Below, piece by piece: positions 25,156 through 33,490 of a stretch of DNA of 64,000 nucleotides. How positions within the stretch are numbered: position 1 is the first letter of the stretch; each line of letters begins with the position of its first letter. Origin of the DNA: Micromonospora violae (lineage in GTDB: Bacteria > Actinomycetota > Actinomycetes > Mycobacteriales > Micromonosporaceae). The DNA lies in the NCBI RefSeq assembly GCF_004217135.1, contig NZ_SHKK01000001.1, positions 2,046,001 through 2,110,000 on the forward strand. Direction: 5' to 3'. A program made the position numbers and the translations under genes. The notes under the pieces were generated by a model. It saw nothing but the letters and a program-made list of their open reading frames with translations. It ran no database searches and was not told the DNA's origin.

Positions 25156-25923
25156 GTGGGTGACCTGCGCAAGCCGTTCCTGCTGATGGCCATGCTCGCC
25201 ATCGTCCTGGCGATCGGGGTGGAGCTGGGTGCCGGATTGCTGCTCGGCGGTGCCGACGCCGGTGCGGCCCTCGCGGACAGCGCCGGCGCGCTCGACGTGG
25301 AGATCGACGACGTCTCCGGGGTGAGCGAGCCGTCCGGCCGGGGCACCGGCTACCTGGCGTTGATCGACGCCGTGGCGGTCTGGAGCACCGGGCTGTTCTG
25401 CCTGGGTCTGTTGCTGCCCGAGCGCGTCCAGGGTCGGATGCAGGGCGTCGCCAGCCTGATCTTCTCGATCATCCTGATCATCGTCGGGCTGATCGCGCTG
25501 GTCGTCGCGTTCGTCGAGCTGATGATCATGGTGTCGCTCTTCCTGGCCGTGCCGTTCGGCACCCTGGCGTACCTGGCGCTGTGGGGGTTCTTCCCGGTCG
25601 GTGAGGCGGCGGTGCTGCTCGGCCTGGTGCTGCTGCTCAAGCTGGTGTGGGCCGGGATGCTGGTGCTGGCCCAGCCGCGGTTCCTGCAGAACAAGGGCCT
25701 CGTCCTGCTGATCCTCACCACTCTGCTGTGCACGGTCGTGCTGGAGTTCCTGCACAACCTGGTGCCGGTGATCCTGGTCAGCATCGTCGACGACGTGGCG
25801 GCGCTGGTCTTCGCGATCATCGCGATCATCTGGGGCCTGGTACTGCTCATCGGCTCGATCCCGGCGATCGTCAAGGCCATCCGGGTCACCGCCGCCCTGC
25901 CAGCCCGAGCCGCGTCCCGTTGA
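25156..25923 (+). CDS. Polytopic membrane protein, last gene of the CIS cluster
   Basis: 255 residues from GTG 25156 with GAGGAAGG upstream. About six hydrophobic segments: an N-terminal one ('LLMAMLAIVLAIGVELGAGL'), a soluble Asp/Gly/Ser-rich loop at residues ~30-65, then five strongly hydrophobic helices ('VASLIFSIILIIVGLIALVV' among them). The C-terminus is basic. I do not recognise the family. It may help anchor or gate the injection particle, or it may simply be the end of the operon. Its last 38 bp overlap the end of the convergent DUF6807 gene, so no terminator separates the two loci. Confidence 0.68.
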   Translation: MGDLRKPFLLMAMLAIVLAIGVELGAGLLLGGADAGAALADSAGALDVEIDDVSGVSEPSGRGTGYLALIDAVAVWSTGLFCLGLLLPERVQGRMQGVASLIFSIILIIVGLIALVVAFVELMIMVSLFLAVPFGTLAYLALWGFFPVGEAAVLLGLVLLLKLVWAGMLVLAQPRFLQNKGLVLLILTTLLCTVVLEFLHNLVPVILVSIVDDVAALVFAIIAIIWGLVLLIGSIPAIVKAIRVTAALPARAASR

Positions 25924-26794
25924 GGCGGGCCAGGGCGGCGGCACCGTCGCGGTCGAGGGTTCCGTCGGCCACCCACACCCGGTACTGGCCGTGCCGGCTC
26001 CCGCCGGCCGGCACCACCGCCGGCCGGTCGAACGCGAACGCCACACAGACCCCCGGATACATCCCGGTCCGCACGAACCACCGGTCGCCGCGGCCGAGAC
26101 CCGCGAACACCAGGGTGTACGCCCCGCCGCCCGACCGCACGCCGGTCAACGCGAGCCACGGTGCCGCGGTGCCGTTCACCGCCCCCTCCCCGGCGGCGTC
26201 GGCGGTGAACACGGCCGCTTCGCCGTCGGCGGCCGCCCGCCAGAAGAAACCGCCGTAACCAGCGCCACCAGGGCGACCGTTGGTGGCCGGGCTGCCCAGG
26301 CGCACCTCCCGGTCGTCCGGGGCGACCAGGACGGACTCCACCTCGAGCCGCCAGGCGTCCGGCGCGACCACCGACGCGGTGAGCCACCTGCGCTCGGTCA
26401 GCAGCACACCGCCGGCCCGGTCGCGCCACTGGAGATCGTGCGCGTACCGGCCCGGGGACCGCTCGACCTCGCCGGTGTGCACGATGACGCCGTGGTCGTC
26501 ACGCCAGGTGTAGCCGACGTCGCGCACGTAGGTACGCCCACCCCAGAGGTTGCTGCCGTTGACGTCCTGCACCGCGAGGGATGCGCCGAGGTGCCACACG
26601 TGGTCGGCGGGGAGCGCGTCGGTGACCACCGTGCCGCCGAGGGTGCGGACCGGGTGCAGGTACGGTCGGGGCCCGTGCCGCACGTCCAGCCCCGGGTCGA
26701 GCAGGTACTCGGCCACCTCGGTGGCCCCGGCCGCCAGCCGTACCGACTCCCCCACCCCGGCCGTCAGCCGTACCGGCTCCCCCGCCCCGGTCAC
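25886..26794 (-). CDS. DUF6807 (PmoA-like) family protein
   Basis: 302 residues of beta-rich sequence with the family blocks 'HGPRPYLHPVRTLGGTVVTD', 'DHVWHLGASLAVQDVNGSNLWGG' (outline), 'GGFFWRA' and 'GDRWFVRTGMYPGVCVAF'. Proteins of this family are found in polysaccharide-utilisation loci, often with Gfo/Idh/MocA oxidoreductases as here, and their biochemical role is unsettled. No signal peptide. GTG 26794 has a GGGAG site eight bases upstream and overlaps the YesL-like gene by 4 bp (GTGA), so it is the last gene of the minus-strand sugar operon. Its 3' end overlaps the convergent CIS membrane-protein gene. Confidence 0.82.
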   Translation of the reverse strand: MTGAGEPVRLTAGVGESVRLAAGATEVAEYLLDPGLDVRHGPRPYLHPVRTLGGTVVTDALPADHVWHLGASLAVQDVNGSNLWGGRTYVRDVGYTWRDDHGVIVHTGEVERSPGRYAHDLQWRDRAGGVLLTERRWLTASVVAPDAWRLEVESVLVAPDDREVRLGSPATNGRPGGAGYGGFFWRAAADGEAAVFTADAAGEGAVNGTAAPWLALTGVRSGGGAYTLVFAGLGRGDRWFVRTGMYPGVCVAFAFDRPAVVPAGGSRHGQYRVWVADGTLDRDGAAALARLNGTRLGLAGRR

Positions 26795-27510
26795 GGCAGC
26801 TCCCGGCGGCCGATGCCGGCGGCCGAGACCGACCGGCGGACGGTGGGCCCGGCTGCCCGCTGCGGGTTGGCGGTGGAGTCGGCCGGGACCGGCCGGCGGG
26901 TGGCGACGGCGTGCAGGGCGGCCACGGTGTAGCCGGCGAGGATCGGCACCGCGACCGGGGTGACCAGGACGGTGAGCAGCCCGGCCAGCGCGACGACCCC
27001 GGTGAGCGCCGCCCAGCGGGTGGGCGCGTCGAGGCAGGCGCGGGCCGCGGACCGGGCCGAGGCCCGCCACCGCCCGCCCCCGTTGCCGCCCACCTCGACG
27101 ACGACCAGCCCGGCGTACCCGGCCAGGCCGGCGGCGATCAGCGCCGTCACCAGCAGCGCCGGCGGGCCGCCCGGCACCCGGCCGGTGGCCAGCGCCGCCA
27201 GGTCGGCGGCGAGCAGCGCGGCGCCGACGAGCGCGAGCAGGCTGACCGGCACACCGGGCAGCACCGCGCGGCCGAACCGGCGCACGGTCGTGCGCGCCGA
27301 CGGCCAACTGCCGGTACGCGTCCAGTCCTGCACGGCCGCACTGGCCGTGCCCGCCGCCGCGGCGGCGGTGAGCAGCGGCACCGCCGCGAGGGTCAGCAGG
27401 ATGCCCAGCAGTGCGAGGTCGGCGGCGTCGCGGGCGACGTCGCGCCAGTCCCGCCGAGCGCCGGTCTCCACGGCTTCGGCCCGTGCTGTTGGTTCAGCCC
27501 TTGATGCCAC
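26791..27510 (-). CDS. YesL/DUF624-like membrane protein
   Basis: 239 residues with five hydrophobic segments, the first being 'LALLGILLTLAAVPLLTAAA' and the last 'VVALAGLLTVLVTPVAVPIL'. The topology, the 'TAAAAAGTASAAVQDW' loop after TM1 and its place next to a sugar ABC importer fit the YesL family, which accompanies pectin/rhamnogalacturonan transporters in Bacillus and actinomycetes. Function is not settled; an accessory to the ABC permease is the usual guess. It begins at GTG 27510 inside the end of the permease gene (17-bp overlap), showing tight operon structure. Confidence 0.78.
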   Translation of the reverse strand: MASRAEPTARAEAVETGARRDWRDVARDAADLALLGILLTLAAVPLLTAAAAAGTASAAVQDWTRTGSWPSARTTVRRFGRAVLPGVPVSLLALVGAALLAADLAALATGRVPGGPPALLVTALIAAGLAGYAGLVVVEVGGNGGGRWRASARSAARACLDAPTRWAALTGVVALAGLLTVLVTPVAVPILAGYTVAALHAVATRRPVPADSTANPQRAAGPTVRRSVSAAGIGRRELP

Positions 27511-28393
27511 TGGTGTTGATCCCCTCGACGAGCATCCGCTGGAACGCGACGAAGAACAGGAAGACCGGCAGCAGCGACAGCACCGACATGGCGAACATCG
27601 GTCCGACCGCGCTCTGGCTGGTGGAGTCGATGAACAGGGTCAACGCGACCGGCACGGTGTAGTCCTCCAGTTGGGACAGGAAGACCAGTTGGCGGAAGAA
27701 GTCGTTCCAGGTCCAGATGAACGAGAAGATCGCCGTGGTGACCAGCGCGGGGCGGCTCAGCGGCAGGATGATGTGCCGGAAGATGCCGAACGGGCCGGCG
27801 CCGTCGATGCGGGCCGCCTCGTCCAGTTCCCGGGGGACGCCGCGCATGAACTGCACCATGAGGAAGACGAAGAACGCCTCGGTGGCCAGGAACTGCGGGA
27901 TGAGCAGCGGCAGGTAGGGCCAGTCGCCGCCGACCAGCCCGAGCGTGCGGAACAGGATGTACTGCGGCACGATCAGGACGTGCTGGGGCAGCAGCAGCGT
28001 GCCGATCATGACGGCGAACCACATGCCGCGCAGCCGGAACCGCAACCGGGCGAAGGCGTACGCGGCCAGCAGGCAGGAGAGCCCGTTGCCGACGACGGTG
28101 AGCAGGCTGACCATCGCGCTGTTGAGGAAGAACCGGCCGAAGCCGACGTCGAAGTTGGACCAGCCGGCGGTGTAGTTGCCCGGGGTGAACCGCTCGGGCA
28201 GCAGCCCGACGTTGTTGACGATCTCCTCCTGGGACTTCAGCGAGGTGCCCACCATCCAGATCAGCGGGTAGAGCACCACGGCGACGATCGCCACCAGGAT
28301 CAGCAGCCGCAGCACGGGCCGTCCGCTGGGCCGTCGGCGCGCGGTCGGCGGCGCTGCGGTCGGCGCGTCGGCCGTCGGGGTCACCGTCACCAT
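27494..28393 (-). CDS. Carbohydrate ABC transporter permease, MalG type
   Basis: 299-residue inner-membrane permease with six helices. The EAA loop that contacts the ATPase is visible as 'ELDEAARIDGAGPFGIFRHIILP' in outline (key residues E-A-A, then D-G-A, near residue 195-217). An N-terminal Pro/Thr-rich cytoplasmic tail precedes TM1 'LLILVAIVAVVLYPLIWMVG'. It ends with 'LVEGINTSGIKG', a typical MalG-type end. Start ATG 28393 overlaps the stop of the partner permease by one base. With the binding protein and MalF-type partner it forms a sugar importer; no ATPase is encoded here, so a shared MsiK-type ATPase elsewhere is likely. Confidence 0.93.
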   Translation of the reverse strand: MVTVTPTADAPTAAPPTARRRPSGRPVLRLLILVAIVAVVLYPLIWMVGTSLKSQEEIVNNVGLLPERFTPGNYTAGWSNFDVGFGRFFLNSAMVSLLTVVGNGLSCLLAAYAFARLRFRLRGMWFAVMIGTLLLPQHVLIVPQYILFRTLGLVGGDWPYLPLLIPQFLATEAFFVFLMVQFMRGVPRELDEAARIDGAGPFGIFRHIILPLSRPALVTTAIFSFIWTWNDFFRQLVFLSQLEDYTVPVALTLFIDSTSQSAVGPMFAMSVLSLLPVFLFFVAFQRMLVEGINTSGIKG

Positions 28394-29376
28394 CACCGCT
28401 CCTCCCCGTCGGAGTAGTGCACCCAGAACCGTCCGGTGCTGAAGAAGACCGCGGTGATGACCGCGATGGCGAGCAGGAACACCCAGGCCATCGCCGAGGC
28501 GTAGCCCATCTCGAGGTCGGTGAAGCCGGTGATGTAGAGGTTCAGCGTGTACATCAGGGTGGAGTCGACCGGGCCGCCGGTGCCGTTGCTGAGCACGAAC
28601 GCGGCGGTGAAGCCCTGGAAGCCGTTGATGGTCTCCAGCACCAGGTTGAAGAAGATGACCGGGGAGAGCATCGGCAGGGTGACGTTGCGGAACTGGCGCA
28701 GGCGGCCGGCCCCGTCGACCGACGCGGCCTCGTACAGCTCGGTGGGCACCTGCTTGAGCCCGGCCAGGAAGATCACCATCGGTGCGCCGAACTGCCAGAT
28801 GGCCAGCACCATCAGCGTCTCCAGGGCCCAGTCCGGGTCGTTGACCCATGGTTTGCCGGTGATGCCGAAGAGACTCAGCAGCGAGTTGAACGCGCCGTCG
28901 CGGTTGAACATGTTGACCCAGACGATGGCCAGCGCGACGCTGCCACCGAGCAGGGACGGCAGGTAGAACAGCCCGCGGAACAGCCCGACGCCACGCCAGG
29001 CGCGGTTGAGCAGCAGCGCCACGCCGAGCGCCGCGGCCAGCTTCAGCGGTACGGCGATCAGCGCGAAGGTCACTGTCACCCGCACCGCGTGCCAGTACGA
29101 CGGGTCGGCGGTGAACATCCGTTCGTAGTTGGCCAGCCCCACCCACTGGACCTCGGAGAACGGGGTGAGGATGTCGTAGTTGGTGAAGCTCAGGTAGAGC
29201 GACAGCAGCATGGGGACCGCCGTGACACCCATCAGGCCGATGAGCCACGGCGACAGGAAGACGTACCCCGCCAGACCTTCGCTGTGCCGGAAGCGTCCGG
29301 GCCCACGCCGAGAGGCGTGGGCCCGGGCTGATCCGGGGCCGCGTCGGGTCGGGTCGGGCGCCGTGGTCAACGCCAC
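28393..29376 (-). CDS. Carbohydrate ABC transporter permease, MalF/UgpA type
   Basis: 327-residue permease with six membrane helices: 'GYVFLSPWLIGLMGVTAVPM' begins TM1. The EAA loop appears as 'ELYEAASVDGAGRLRQFRNVTLP' (outline; E-A-A and D-G-A key). Start GTG 29376 is preceded by GGAGAGGAG. It follows the binding-protein gene by 31 bp and is followed at once by the MalG-type gene. The substrate is inferred from context as oligogalacturonate or another pectin fragment. Confidence 0.93.
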   Translation of the reverse strand: MALTTAPDPTRRGPGSARAHASRRGPGRFRHSEGLAGYVFLSPWLIGLMGVTAVPMLLSLYLSFTNYDILTPFSEVQWVGLANYERMFTADPSYWHAVRVTVTFALIAVPLKLAAALGVALLLNRAWRGVGLFRGLFYLPSLLGGSVALAIVWVNMFNRDGAFNSLLSLFGITGKPWVNDPDWALETLMVLAIWQFGAPMVIFLAGLKQVPTELYEAASVDGAGRLRQFRNVTLPMLSPVIFFNLVLETINGFQGFTAAFVLSNGTGGPVDSTLMYTLNLYITGFTDLEMGYASAMAWVFLLAIAVITAVFFSTGRFWVHYSDGEER

Positions 29377-29407
29377 GAACAGCTCCTCTCCTCGCCTCGC
29401 GCGGCGG

Positions 29408-30754
29408 TCAGGCGATGGCGGACGTGCACGCCTCGACGAACTGGGTGGCGGCCTCGGCGGGGGTGGCGCGACCGTACTGCGCGTTCTCGGCGGCCTTGAT
29501 CAGCTCGGACTTCACCTTGCTGTGCCCCTTGATCGGCACCTGCGGCGACTCGCCGAACTTCTGGGTCAGCTCCGCCTCGACGGCGATCGACTGCTTCATG
29601 GCCGGGTCGGTGGTGTCGTCGCTGACCACGCGGCGTAGGTCCAGGTTGGACGGGAGGCCGCGGTCGGTGCCGAGCAGCTTGACCGCCTCCACGTCGTTGT
29701 TCAGGAAGTTGATCACGTCGACCGCGACGTCCTTGTGCTTGCTGCCCTTGAAGACCGACCAGTACATCGAGGCCCGGGCCCACTGCGCGCTGGGGTCACC
29801 GGGGTAGGCGATCACACCCAGCTCGTCCTTGGTGTTCTTCTTCAGGTCCGGCATCTGGTTGGCCCAGACCCAGGAGGTCGCCGACTTGCCGGTGACCACC
29901 AGTTGCTTGGTGACGTCGCTGGAGTTGCCCTCGTGGATGACGTCGGCGGTCGGGGTGGCCTTGCGGTCCCGGGCGCCCTTCCACAGCTCGAACCACCTGG
30001 TCACGTCCTCGGCGGTGAAGCCCAACTCCTTGCCCCGGTAGAGGTCCTTGCCCTGTTGGCGCAGCCAGACCCAGAGCGCCTTGTAGTCGGCGCTCGGGTC
30101 CTGGGTGCCGGGCACCTTGGTCTTCGCGGTGACCTGCTCGGCCCAGGCGATGTGCTCCTCCCAGCTCATCCCGGTGGTCGGCTCGGGCAGGTTGTGCTTG
30201 GTCAGCAACGTCTTGTTGTAGACCAGGCCCTGGGTGTTCTCCCCGGCGGCCAGGCCGGCGAGCTTGCCGTCGACCACGCCGTACTGCCAGAGGCTCTTGG
30301 GGAACTTGGAGGTGTCCAGCTTCCCGGACTCCTGGTACGAGGTGAGGTCGAGCGTGGTGTTGCGGGCCGCGTACTCGGCCAGGTAGTTGTCGTCGATCTG
30401 GAACAGGTCCGGGGGGTTGCCGCCGGCGGTGAGCGTGGCCAGCTTGTCGAAGTAGCCCTGGTTGGCCTGCCAGGTCTTCTCGAAGGTCACGTTGGGGTGC
30501 TTCTTGGTGTAGAGGGCCAGCGCGTCCTCGGTCAGCTTGGCCCGGGCGTCACCGCCCCACCAGAAGATGGACAGCTTGACCGGCGCGTTCGGATCGGCGG
30601 CCGTGCCGTCGTCTCCGCAGGCGGCGGCGCCGAACATCAGCGGTGCGGCGACCGTCACGGCGAGCAGGCCACGCAGGAGGCGCCGCCGAGGCAGCGGGGT
30701 ACGGTGGGCGCGCCCGTCGGGCGCGTCAGTGGTGGGGGGCGTTGCGGGGTGCAT
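29408..30754 (-). CDS. Extracellular sugar-binding lipoprotein of the ABC importer
   Basis: 448 residues, family-1 extracellular solute-binding protein. A basic n-region ('RTPLPRRRLLRG') and the lipobox 'MFGAAAC' near residue 40-46 anchor it on the outer face of the membrane. The mature protein begins with an acidic linker and 'VKLSIFWWGGDARAKLTEDA', then the typical 'NPPDLFQIDDNYLAEYA' segment and many Trp/Tyr residues suited to sugar stacking ('YKALWVWLRQQGKDLYRGKE'). It is encoded 20 bp after the LacI gene, suggesting co-transcription. A role in binding pectin-derived oligosaccharides fits the pectate lyase and uronate genes nearby. Confidence 0.93.
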   Translation of the reverse strand: MHPATPPTTDAPDGRAHRTPLPRRRLLRGLLAVTVAAPLMFGAAACGDDGTAADPNAPVKLSIFWWGGDARAKLTEDALALYTKKHPNVTFEKTWQANQGYFDKLATLTAGGNPPDLFQIDDNYLAEYAARNTTLDLTSYQESGKLDTSKFPKSLWQYGVVDGKLAGLAAGENTQGLVYNKTLLTKHNLPEPTTGMSWEEHIAWAEQVTAKTKVPGTQDPSADYKALWVWLRQQGKDLYRGKELGFTAEDVTRWFELWKGARDRKATPTADVIHEGNSSDVTKQLVVTGKSATSWVWANQMPDLKKNTKDELGVIAYPGDPSAQWARASMYWSVFKGSKHKDVAVDVINFLNNDVEAVKLLGTDRGLPSNLDLRRVVSDDTTDPAMKQSIAVEAELTQKFGESPQVPIKGHSKVKSELIKAAENAQYGRATPAEAATQFVEACTSAIA

Positions 30755-30773
30755 GTGCGCTCACTCCTCGGCA

Positions 30774-31904
30774 TTAGGAGGCGACGGCGTCACCGGTGGC
30801 CGCGGTCGGGATGCCCGGGCCCGCAGGGCAATGCGGGTCCGGGCCATGTGGTGCGGCCGGGGGACGTGCCGGTCGGGCGTACGGGCCCGGGCCGGTCGAG
30901 TCGCGGATGACCAGGTCGGTCTGGAGCATTACCTGTGCGGTGGTACGACGGACGCCGAGCGCCGTGCCGGCACCGGACCCCCGCGCACCGCGCGGTGACT
31001 CGATGTCCTGTTGCAGCAGCATGTCGACGGCCGTCCGGCCGGCGGCCCCGGTGGGTGTGGCCACCGTCGTCAGTTTGGGGCGGGTGAGCCGGCTCAGGGT
31101 GATGTCGTCGACCCCGACGACGCTCACCTCCTGCGGCACCCGGACCCCGAGCGCGTCCAGTCCTTCGATCAGGCCGATCGCCATCAGGTCGTTGTAGGCG
31201 AGCACCGCCGACACGCCGCTGCGTCGCACCTGCTCGGCGATGGCGGAGCCGCCGACCTCGGTGGGCGCGTTGGGGCCGAGCACGGTCAGCTCCGCGCCGC
31301 CGGCCCGGGCGGCCGCGCCGGCGGCACGGCGCATCTCCCGGTTGGTCCACGAGCTGCGGGGGCCACCGAGCAGCGCGATGCTGCGGTGTCCCAGGCCGAC
31401 CAGGTGCTCGATCGCCGAGCGGGCGCCCTGCCCGACGTCCATCAGGACGCAGGGCAGGCCGGTCACCTGGCGGTTCACCACGACCAGTGGCACCTCGCGG
31501 CTGAGCTGTTCGATCAGGCTGTTGCTCATCCGGGGGCTGCACAGCAGCACCCCGTCCACCTGTTTCGCCAGCGCGTGGACCAGCTCTTCCTCGGCGGTCG
31601 GGTCCTCGTTGGTGTCGGCCACGAAGACGTGGTAGTCGCGGTGCCGGGCCTGACTCTCCGCCGCCTTGATCAGCGGTGGGAAGAACGGGTTCGCGATGTC
31701 CGCGATGATCAGCCCGATGTTGTGCGTGCGCCCGGTGATCAGGGCCCGGGCGGCGCGGTTCGGCCGGTAGCCCAGGTCCTCCGCGCACGCCAGCACCCGG
31801 ACCCGGGTCTCCGGGTTGACCAGGTGCGGGGCGGAGAAGGTGCGGGACACGGTGGAGATGTGCACACCGGACGCCCGGGCGACGTCCCGGATGGTGACTG
31901 GCAC
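30774..31904 (-). CDS. LacI family regulator of the pectin/uronate locus
   Basis: 376 residues. HTH 'TIRDVARASGVHISTVSRTF' at the N-terminus, hinge 'LGYRPNRAARALITGRTHNIG', then the sugar-binding core with 'VLAYNDLMAIGLIEGL' and 'VSVVGVDDITLSRL'. A ~45-residue Pro/Ala/Gly tail follows the normal end ('LVIRDST'). GTG 31904 is chosen: GAAGGGG lies about seven bases upstream and the protein then begins V-P-V-T-I-R-D-V, as usual in the family. Codons further upstream overlap an operator. First gene of the minus-strand operon and divergent from the uronate genes, it most likely represses both through the two operators at 31956 and 32107 and responds to a uronate-type inducer. Confidence 0.9.
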   Translation of the reverse strand: MPVTIRDVARASGVHISTVSRTFSAPHLVNPETRVRVLACAEDLGYRPNRAARALITGRTHNIGLIIADIANPFFPPLIKAAESQARHRDYHVFVADTNEDPTAEEELVHALAKQVDGVLLCSPRMSNSLIEQLSREVPLVVVNRQVTGLPCVLMDVGQGARSAIEHLVGLGHRSIALLGGPRSSWTNREMRRAAGAAARAGGAELTVLGPNAPTEVGGSAIAEQVRRSGVSAVLAYNDLMAIGLIEGLDALGVRVPQEVSVVGVDDITLSRLTRPKLTTVATPTGAAGRTAVDMLLQQDIESPRGARGSGAGTALGVRRTTAQVMLQTDLVIRDSTGPGPYARPARPPAAPHGPDPHCPAGPGIPTAATGDAVAS

Positions 31905-31955
31905 GGCGGCCCCTTCGTCCGATGTGGTGGCGGTCACGTGGGTGTGGCCCATTAA

Positions 31956-31969
31956 TGCAAACGGTTGCG
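31956..31969. promoter_or_regulatory. LacI-type operator next to the LacI/ABC operon promoter
   Basis: TGCAAACGGTTGCG contains GCAA and TTGC arms around a central CG, the standard layout of LacI-family sites. It lies about 50 bp upstream of the LacI start codon, where it would block leftward transcription of the importer operon. Binding by the adjacent LacI protein is inferred. Confidence 0.7.
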
Positions 31970-32106
31970 CCAGTGTCAACGGCCAATGGTTACGGTTTTG
32001 CGGCACCCATGCTCCACTTGGTGATCTGCTACCCCACGAAAACTGACATATGACGCCGATCCCGCCGCCGTCGTTGACGCGATCGGATCGATCGTGATTA
32101 CTTCAT

Positions 32107-32120
32107 TGCAAACCTTTGCA
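32107..32120. promoter_or_regulatory. LacI-type operator upstream of the uronate catabolic genes
   Basis: TGCAAACCTTTGCA has perfect six-base arms (TGCAAA/TTTGCA) around CC. It sits 20 bp before the ATG of the first plus-strand gene at 32141 and shares the TGCAAA half-site with the operator at 31956. One repressor could thus control both directions. Role inferred. Confidence 0.7.
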
Positions 32121-32140
32121 GCGCCACGGGAGGCGACCGC

Positions 32141-33469
32141 ATGTCATCGAGAGCCGCCGGACGGGTCCGCTACGCCGTCGTGGGCACCGGCGCGCGGGCG
32201 GAGATGTTCGTCCGGGCGCTGGTGCTCGACCACGCCGACACCACCGAACTGGTCGCCTTCGCCGACATCAACCAGGCCCGGATGGACGCGCACAACCGCT
32301 GGTTGGGCGAGCTGGGGCACCGCCGGGTGCCCACGTACCCGGCCAGTGACTTCACCGCCATGCTCGACTCCGAGCGCGTCGACGTCGTCCTGGTCACCAG
32401 CGTGGACGTCACCCACGACGAGTACGTGGTGGCCGCGCTGCGCGCCGGCCGGCAGGTCGTCACCGAGAAGCCGATGACCGTGGACGCGGCGCGCTGCCGG
32501 CGGATCCTGGACACGGTGACCGAGACCGGCGGTCGGGTCACGGTCGCCTTCAACTACCGCTACAACCCGCTGCACGAACAGGTCCGCCGGCTGCTCGCCG
32601 ACGGCGCGGTCGGCGAGATCGGGTCGGTGCACTTCGAGTGGCTGCTCGACGTCCGCCACGGCGCCGACTACTTCCGCCGCTGGCACCGCGACAAGGCCAC
32701 CTCGGGCGGGCTGATGGTGCACAAGGCCAGCCACCACTTCGACCTGGTCAACTGGTGGCTGGCCGCCACCCCCGTCGAGGTGTACGCGGCCGGCCGGCTC
32801 TTCTTCTACGGCGCGGACGGTCGCCGGCACGGCTACGCCCGTGACTACGAGCGGGCGTACGGCTCCCCCGCCGCCGCGGACGACCCGTTCGCGTTGCGGC
32901 TGGACGCGCACCCCCGGCTGCGCGAGCTGTACCTCGACGCCGAGGCCGAGGACGGCTACCAGCGCGACCGCAACGTCTTCGCGCCCGGGGTGAGCATCGA
33001 GGACGACATGGCGGTGCTGGCCCGCTACTCCACCGGCGCGACCATGACCTACCACCTCACCGCGTACGCGCCGTGGGAGGGCTACCGGGTGATGGTCAAC
33101 GGCAGCCGGGGTCGACTGGAGCTGGACGTGGCCGAGAACGACTTCGTCGACCGGGGCACCGCCGGCGCGGTCAAGGGTGCCGCCCTGCACGGCACCGAGT
33201 CGCCGCCCGAGGGCGGGAGTGCGACGCTGACCCTGCGCCCGTTCTGGGCCCCGCCCCGGCAGATCCCGGTGCAGGGTCGTAGTCGGCACGGGCACGGCGG
33301 CGCGGACGCCCGGATGACCGGGGTGCTCCTCGGCGGTCAACCCGACCCGTTGGACCGCGCCGCGACCGCCGACGACGGCGCGTTGGCCCTGCTCACCGGC
33401 CTGGCCGCCAACCGGTCCTTCGAGACCGGTCAACCCGTCCGCGTCGCCGACCTGCTCACCCCCCGCTGA
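32141..33469 (+). CDS. Gfo/Idh/MocA family oxidoreductase
   Basis: 442 residues. N-terminal Rossmann fold with 'YAVVGTGARAEMFVRAL' (Gly-x-Gly-x-x-Ala), the family motif 'VVTEKPMTVDA' (Glu-Lys-Pro near residue 107), and the substrate-domain signature 'GGLMVHKASHHFDLVNWWL' with the catalytic-type His pair. Members oxidise or epimerise sugars and uronates using NAD(P). First gene of the plus-strand catabolic set, with GGGAGG upstream and an operator just before it. The substrate is not determinable; action on a modified or unsaturated uronate is a reasonable inference from context. Confidence 0.9.
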   Translation: MSSRAAGRVRYAVVGTGARAEMFVRALVLDHADTTELVAFADINQARMDAHNRWLGELGHRRVPTYPASDFTAMLDSERVDVVLVTSVDVTHDEYVVAALRAGRQVVTEKPMTVDAARCRRILDTVTETGGRVTVAFNYRYNPLHEQVRRLLADGAVGEIGSVHFEWLLDVRHGADYFRRWHRDKATSGGLMVHKASHHFDLVNWWLAATPVEVYAAGRLFFYGADGRRHGYARDYERAYGSPAAADDPFALRLDAHPRLRELYLDAEAEDGYQRDRNVFAPGVSIEDDMAVLARYSTGATMTYHLTAYAPWEGYRVMVNGSRGRLELDVAENDFVDRGTAGAVKGAALHGTESPPEGGSATLTLRPFWAPPRQIPVQGRSRHGHGGADARMTGVLLGGQPDPLDRAATADDGALALLTGLAANRSFETGQPVRVADLLTPR

Positions 33470-33490
33470 CACGACGAGGAGCCGCACCCC

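Noticed and set aside
24550..26046. 498-codon minus-strand frame under the CIS membrane proteins
   Set aside because: Rich in His/Gln/Asp as expected for the complement of Leu/Val codons; shadow of real membrane genes.
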